Assembly: GCA_964649195.1 (NCBI GenBank)
Contig: CAZYPK010000237.1
Location: 1 to 5,402, forward strand
Direction of reading: 5' to 3'
From: JTS-RE9 sp964649195
GTDB lineage: Bacteria; Planctomycetota; Phycisphaerae; Phycisphaerales; Phycisphaeraceae
Length of the DNA stretch: 5,402 nucleotides
Shown: in pieces, positions 5,101 through 5,402 of the stretch
Layout: every line of letters begins with the position of its first letter
How positions within the stretch are numbered: position 1 is the first letter of the stretch
Translations under genes and position numbers: made by a program
Notes under the pieces: generated by a model
The model's database searches: none
Told to the model about the DNA's origin: nothing
Seen by the model: the letters and a program-made list of their open reading frames with translations, nothing else

Positions 5101-5402
5101 GCGGTCGATCTCAAGTCATGGGACGCCGCCTTCAAGCCGCCGCCGCAGACCGGCAAGAAGCCGGCGATGACCGTGAAACTCAGCGGCGCGAATCATGTGA
5201 AGCAACGCCCGAGCAAACCCCGCCGCGAAGTGAAGAAGCAGATTGCGGCGCAGGTGCCGTCTCACTCCCCTCCCTCCCAGGGAGGGGCAGGGGGAGGGTT
5301 GAGTCAACAAGCTTCAATCGAGCCACAACCAGGCAGTTCGCCGACCCTCCCCCAACCCCTCCCTAAGAGGGAGGGAAGCATGAGTCGGCCAACCACACCC
5401 GA
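2137..5402 (+). CDS. PfaA-like type I synthase, KS-AT part (3' end outside window)
   Basis: The first 1088 codons of a large multidomain synthase related to the PfaA subunit of polyunsaturated fatty acid synthases. Residues about 22-530 are a ketosynthase, which joins malonyl-derived units by decarboxylative condensation. Its triad is C227 (VDAACASSL), H362 (EAHGTGT) and H450 (SVKSMIGHTKAAAG). Residues about 655-960 are an acyltransferase: GQGSQ near 660, active serine S756 in GHSFGE, and H864 in AFHS, which suggests malonyl specificity. A KKPAMTVKLSGANH segment near 1007-1020 resembles the stretch after the acyltransferase in PfaA and related proteins, where acyl carrier domains usually follow. 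ATG 2137 is chosen, with 2143 possible; neither has a clear Shine-Dalgarno sequence. Four repeat elements lie within the frame, at residues about 384-437, 533-543, 630-636 and 1042-1083, with no stop. Cytoplasmic; the product is unknown. Confidence 0.92.
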   Translation, partial: MPMPDQTAQLQDSSAVPSAAPVAIVGIGCLFPKADGVESYWSNIKRGIDAITDIPATHWNPEQYFDADPASPDMTYAKRGGFISPVDFNPLHHGIAPNNLEATDTTQLLGLMVAEQALLDANYETGRSTGDGRPFNRDRTSIILGVTGTLELVIPLGARLGHPIWRKALDEAGVDKATADDVVERIAGGYVPWQENSFPGLLGNVAAGRIANRFDLGGSNCVVDAACASSLSAIHMATMELQTGRMDMVLTGGLDTFNDIFMYMCFSKTPALSPTGNSKPFSADGDGTILGEGLGIVALKRLEDAIRDGDKIYCVIKGIGSSSDGKGNAIYAPSAAGQVKCLTSAYREAGVNPRTIELIEAHGTGTKVGDGVEIKALRQVFENSSKFRVPSSELKGPDSTGDDCDDSAGLAIRNPTASKSEIPNPSTRNSELETRNSYTAVGSVKSMIGHTKAAAGVAGLIKAALALHHKVLPPTIKVSQPLDVVKPGESPVYLNTERRPWLPRKEHPRRAGVSAFGFGGSNFHCVLEEAAPSDTRHPIPDTRSYDHSGTILIAPLSADSLDTLKKNLQALAPFAEKEWHDLRSITARQRAEFDATKPHRLVLVIERERTDLAKLIASAQRLIDAQNNAPGRHGPARSASPDGAYYASGPATKLAFLFPGQGSQYVGMLRELACDAPLVLDSLARANEAFAQDDCGQRLSDLIYPIPVFDDASRKAGEESLRQTQHAQPAIGAVSVGALRLLQSFNVKSSAVAGHSFGELVALHAAGRIDEPSLHTLANLRGSLMAQAGADRGDRGAMLAVIAGAEQVEAMLRESKLDEVVIANRNSPTQMVLSGSTPQIERAATACEQRGLRARKLPVSAAFHSTLVADAQKPFAEGLSSIAFADGTVPVYANTTADVYPKDANATRALLAAQLAKPVDFIGMIEKMFAAGIDTFIEVGPKATLTALVKAILGEHSHIALSIDQSAGRRSGEFDLASLLAQLAALGHAVDLKSWDAAFKPPPQTGKKPAMTVKLSGANHVKQRPSKPRREVKKQIAAQVPSHSPPSQGGAGGGLSQQASIEPQPGSSPTLPQPLPKREGSMSRPTTP
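3286..3445. repeat. Inverted heptamer arrays inserted in the ketosynthase
   Basis: The left arm (3286-3320) is five tandem heptamers, AGTTCCA, three AGTTCCG and AGTTGAA. The right arm (3411-3445) is their inverted counterpart: TTCAACT, two CGGAACT and two CGAAACT. Between them lie further heptamers of another sequence: two GCAATCC (3367-3380) and TAAATCC, GAAATCC, CAAATCC (3390-3410). The whole element is read in frame as residues 384-437, rich in Ser, Asn, Pro and charged residues. It falls between EAHGTGT/GDGVE and SVKSMIGH. The two catalytic histidines are 88 residues apart, against about 40 in ordinary ketosynthases, so roughly 45-50 residues are extra. Confidence 0.9.
3734..3764. repeat. 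Heptamer array at the end of the ketosynthase
   Basis: Four tandem heptamers, CCGACAC, CCGACAC, CCGATAC and CCGACAC, plus a partial fifth (CCG), lie just after the VSAFGFGGSNFHCVLEE motif that closes the ketosynthase. They are read in frame as SDTRHPIPDTR. The period is again 7, but the unit is unrelated to that at 3286-3445. The position, a linker between domains, should tolerate extra residues. Confidence 0.88.
4024..4042. repeat. GC-rich perfect hairpin in the KS-AT linker
   Basis: CCGGGCCG (4024-4031) and CGGCCCGG (4035-4042) form an eight-pair stem with a three-base loop. It encodes part of the linker (PGRHGPA) some 25 residues before the acyltransferase GQGSQ motif. The Gly/Pro/Ser/Ala-rich peptide it opens looks unlike the surrounding helical linker. 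Given the other repeats in this gene, it may be another small inserted element, though a single hairpin in GC-rich coding DNA is weaker evidence. Confidence 0.5.
5261..5384. repeat. Pair of inverted C/G-rich palindromic elements after the AT
   Basis: The copy at 5261-5303 and the copy at 5342-5384 are inverted versions of one another over about 40 bases with a few mismatches, separated by about 38 bases. Each also contains its own palindrome: CCCTCC-CAG-GGAGGG at 5272-5286 and CCCTCCCT-AAG-AGGGAGGG at 5357-5375. Both are read in frame, as a Pro/Gly/Ser/Gln-rich linker at residues about 1042-1083. Similar CCCTCCC/GGGAGGG palindromes are common dispersed repeats in many bacterial genomes, usually between genes. 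Confidence 0.88.

Overview
The window reads as chromosomal DNA from a fairly GC-rich bacterium. A Planctomycetota origin, perhaps Phycisphaerae, is my best guess. It rests on the PUFA-synthase-like multidomain gene, the style of the RNase Z-like protein, the CCA-less tRNA gene and the abundance of small dispersed repeats; no marker gene settles it. All supported genes lie on the plus strand.

Layout: (1) 1-287 is non-coding, with competing inverted repeats, a tandem 7/14-bp repeat and a probable tRNA promoter. (2) 288-372 is a tRNA-Cys (anticodon GCA) with a perfectly paired long variable arm, unlike the usual short-armed tRNA-Cys; it has U73 and no encoded CCA. (3) 487-1416 encodes an RNase Z-like metallo-beta-lactamase-fold hydrolase, followed directly by a hairpin. 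(4) 1481-2123 is a two-gene toxin-antitoxin-like module (75-aa partner overlapping a PIN-domain protein). (5) From 2137 past the right edge runs a large type I ketosynthase/acyltransferase protein resembling PfaA of polyunsaturated fatty acid synthases. It opens 13 bases after the toxin stop and has no stop before the window ends.

The most striking structure is inside the synthase gene. At least four repeat elements sit in its reading frame without breaking it: a large inverted repeat of heptamer arrays in the ketosynthase, a heptamer array just after the ketosynthase, a GC-rich perfect hairpin before the acyltransferase, and a pair of inverted C/G-rich palindromes after the acyltransferase. 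All catalytic residues remain. The repeat upstream of the tRNA also has a 7-base period, so several unrelated sequences in the window share one repeat length.

Functional links are limited. The tRNA lacks CCA and so needs 3' trimming of the kind RNase Z performs, and its neighbour is an RNase Z-like protein. The PIN module and the synthase could share a transcript because there is no room for a terminator between them. The synthase presumably continues into acyl carrier protein domains beyond the window; its product cannot be read from here.
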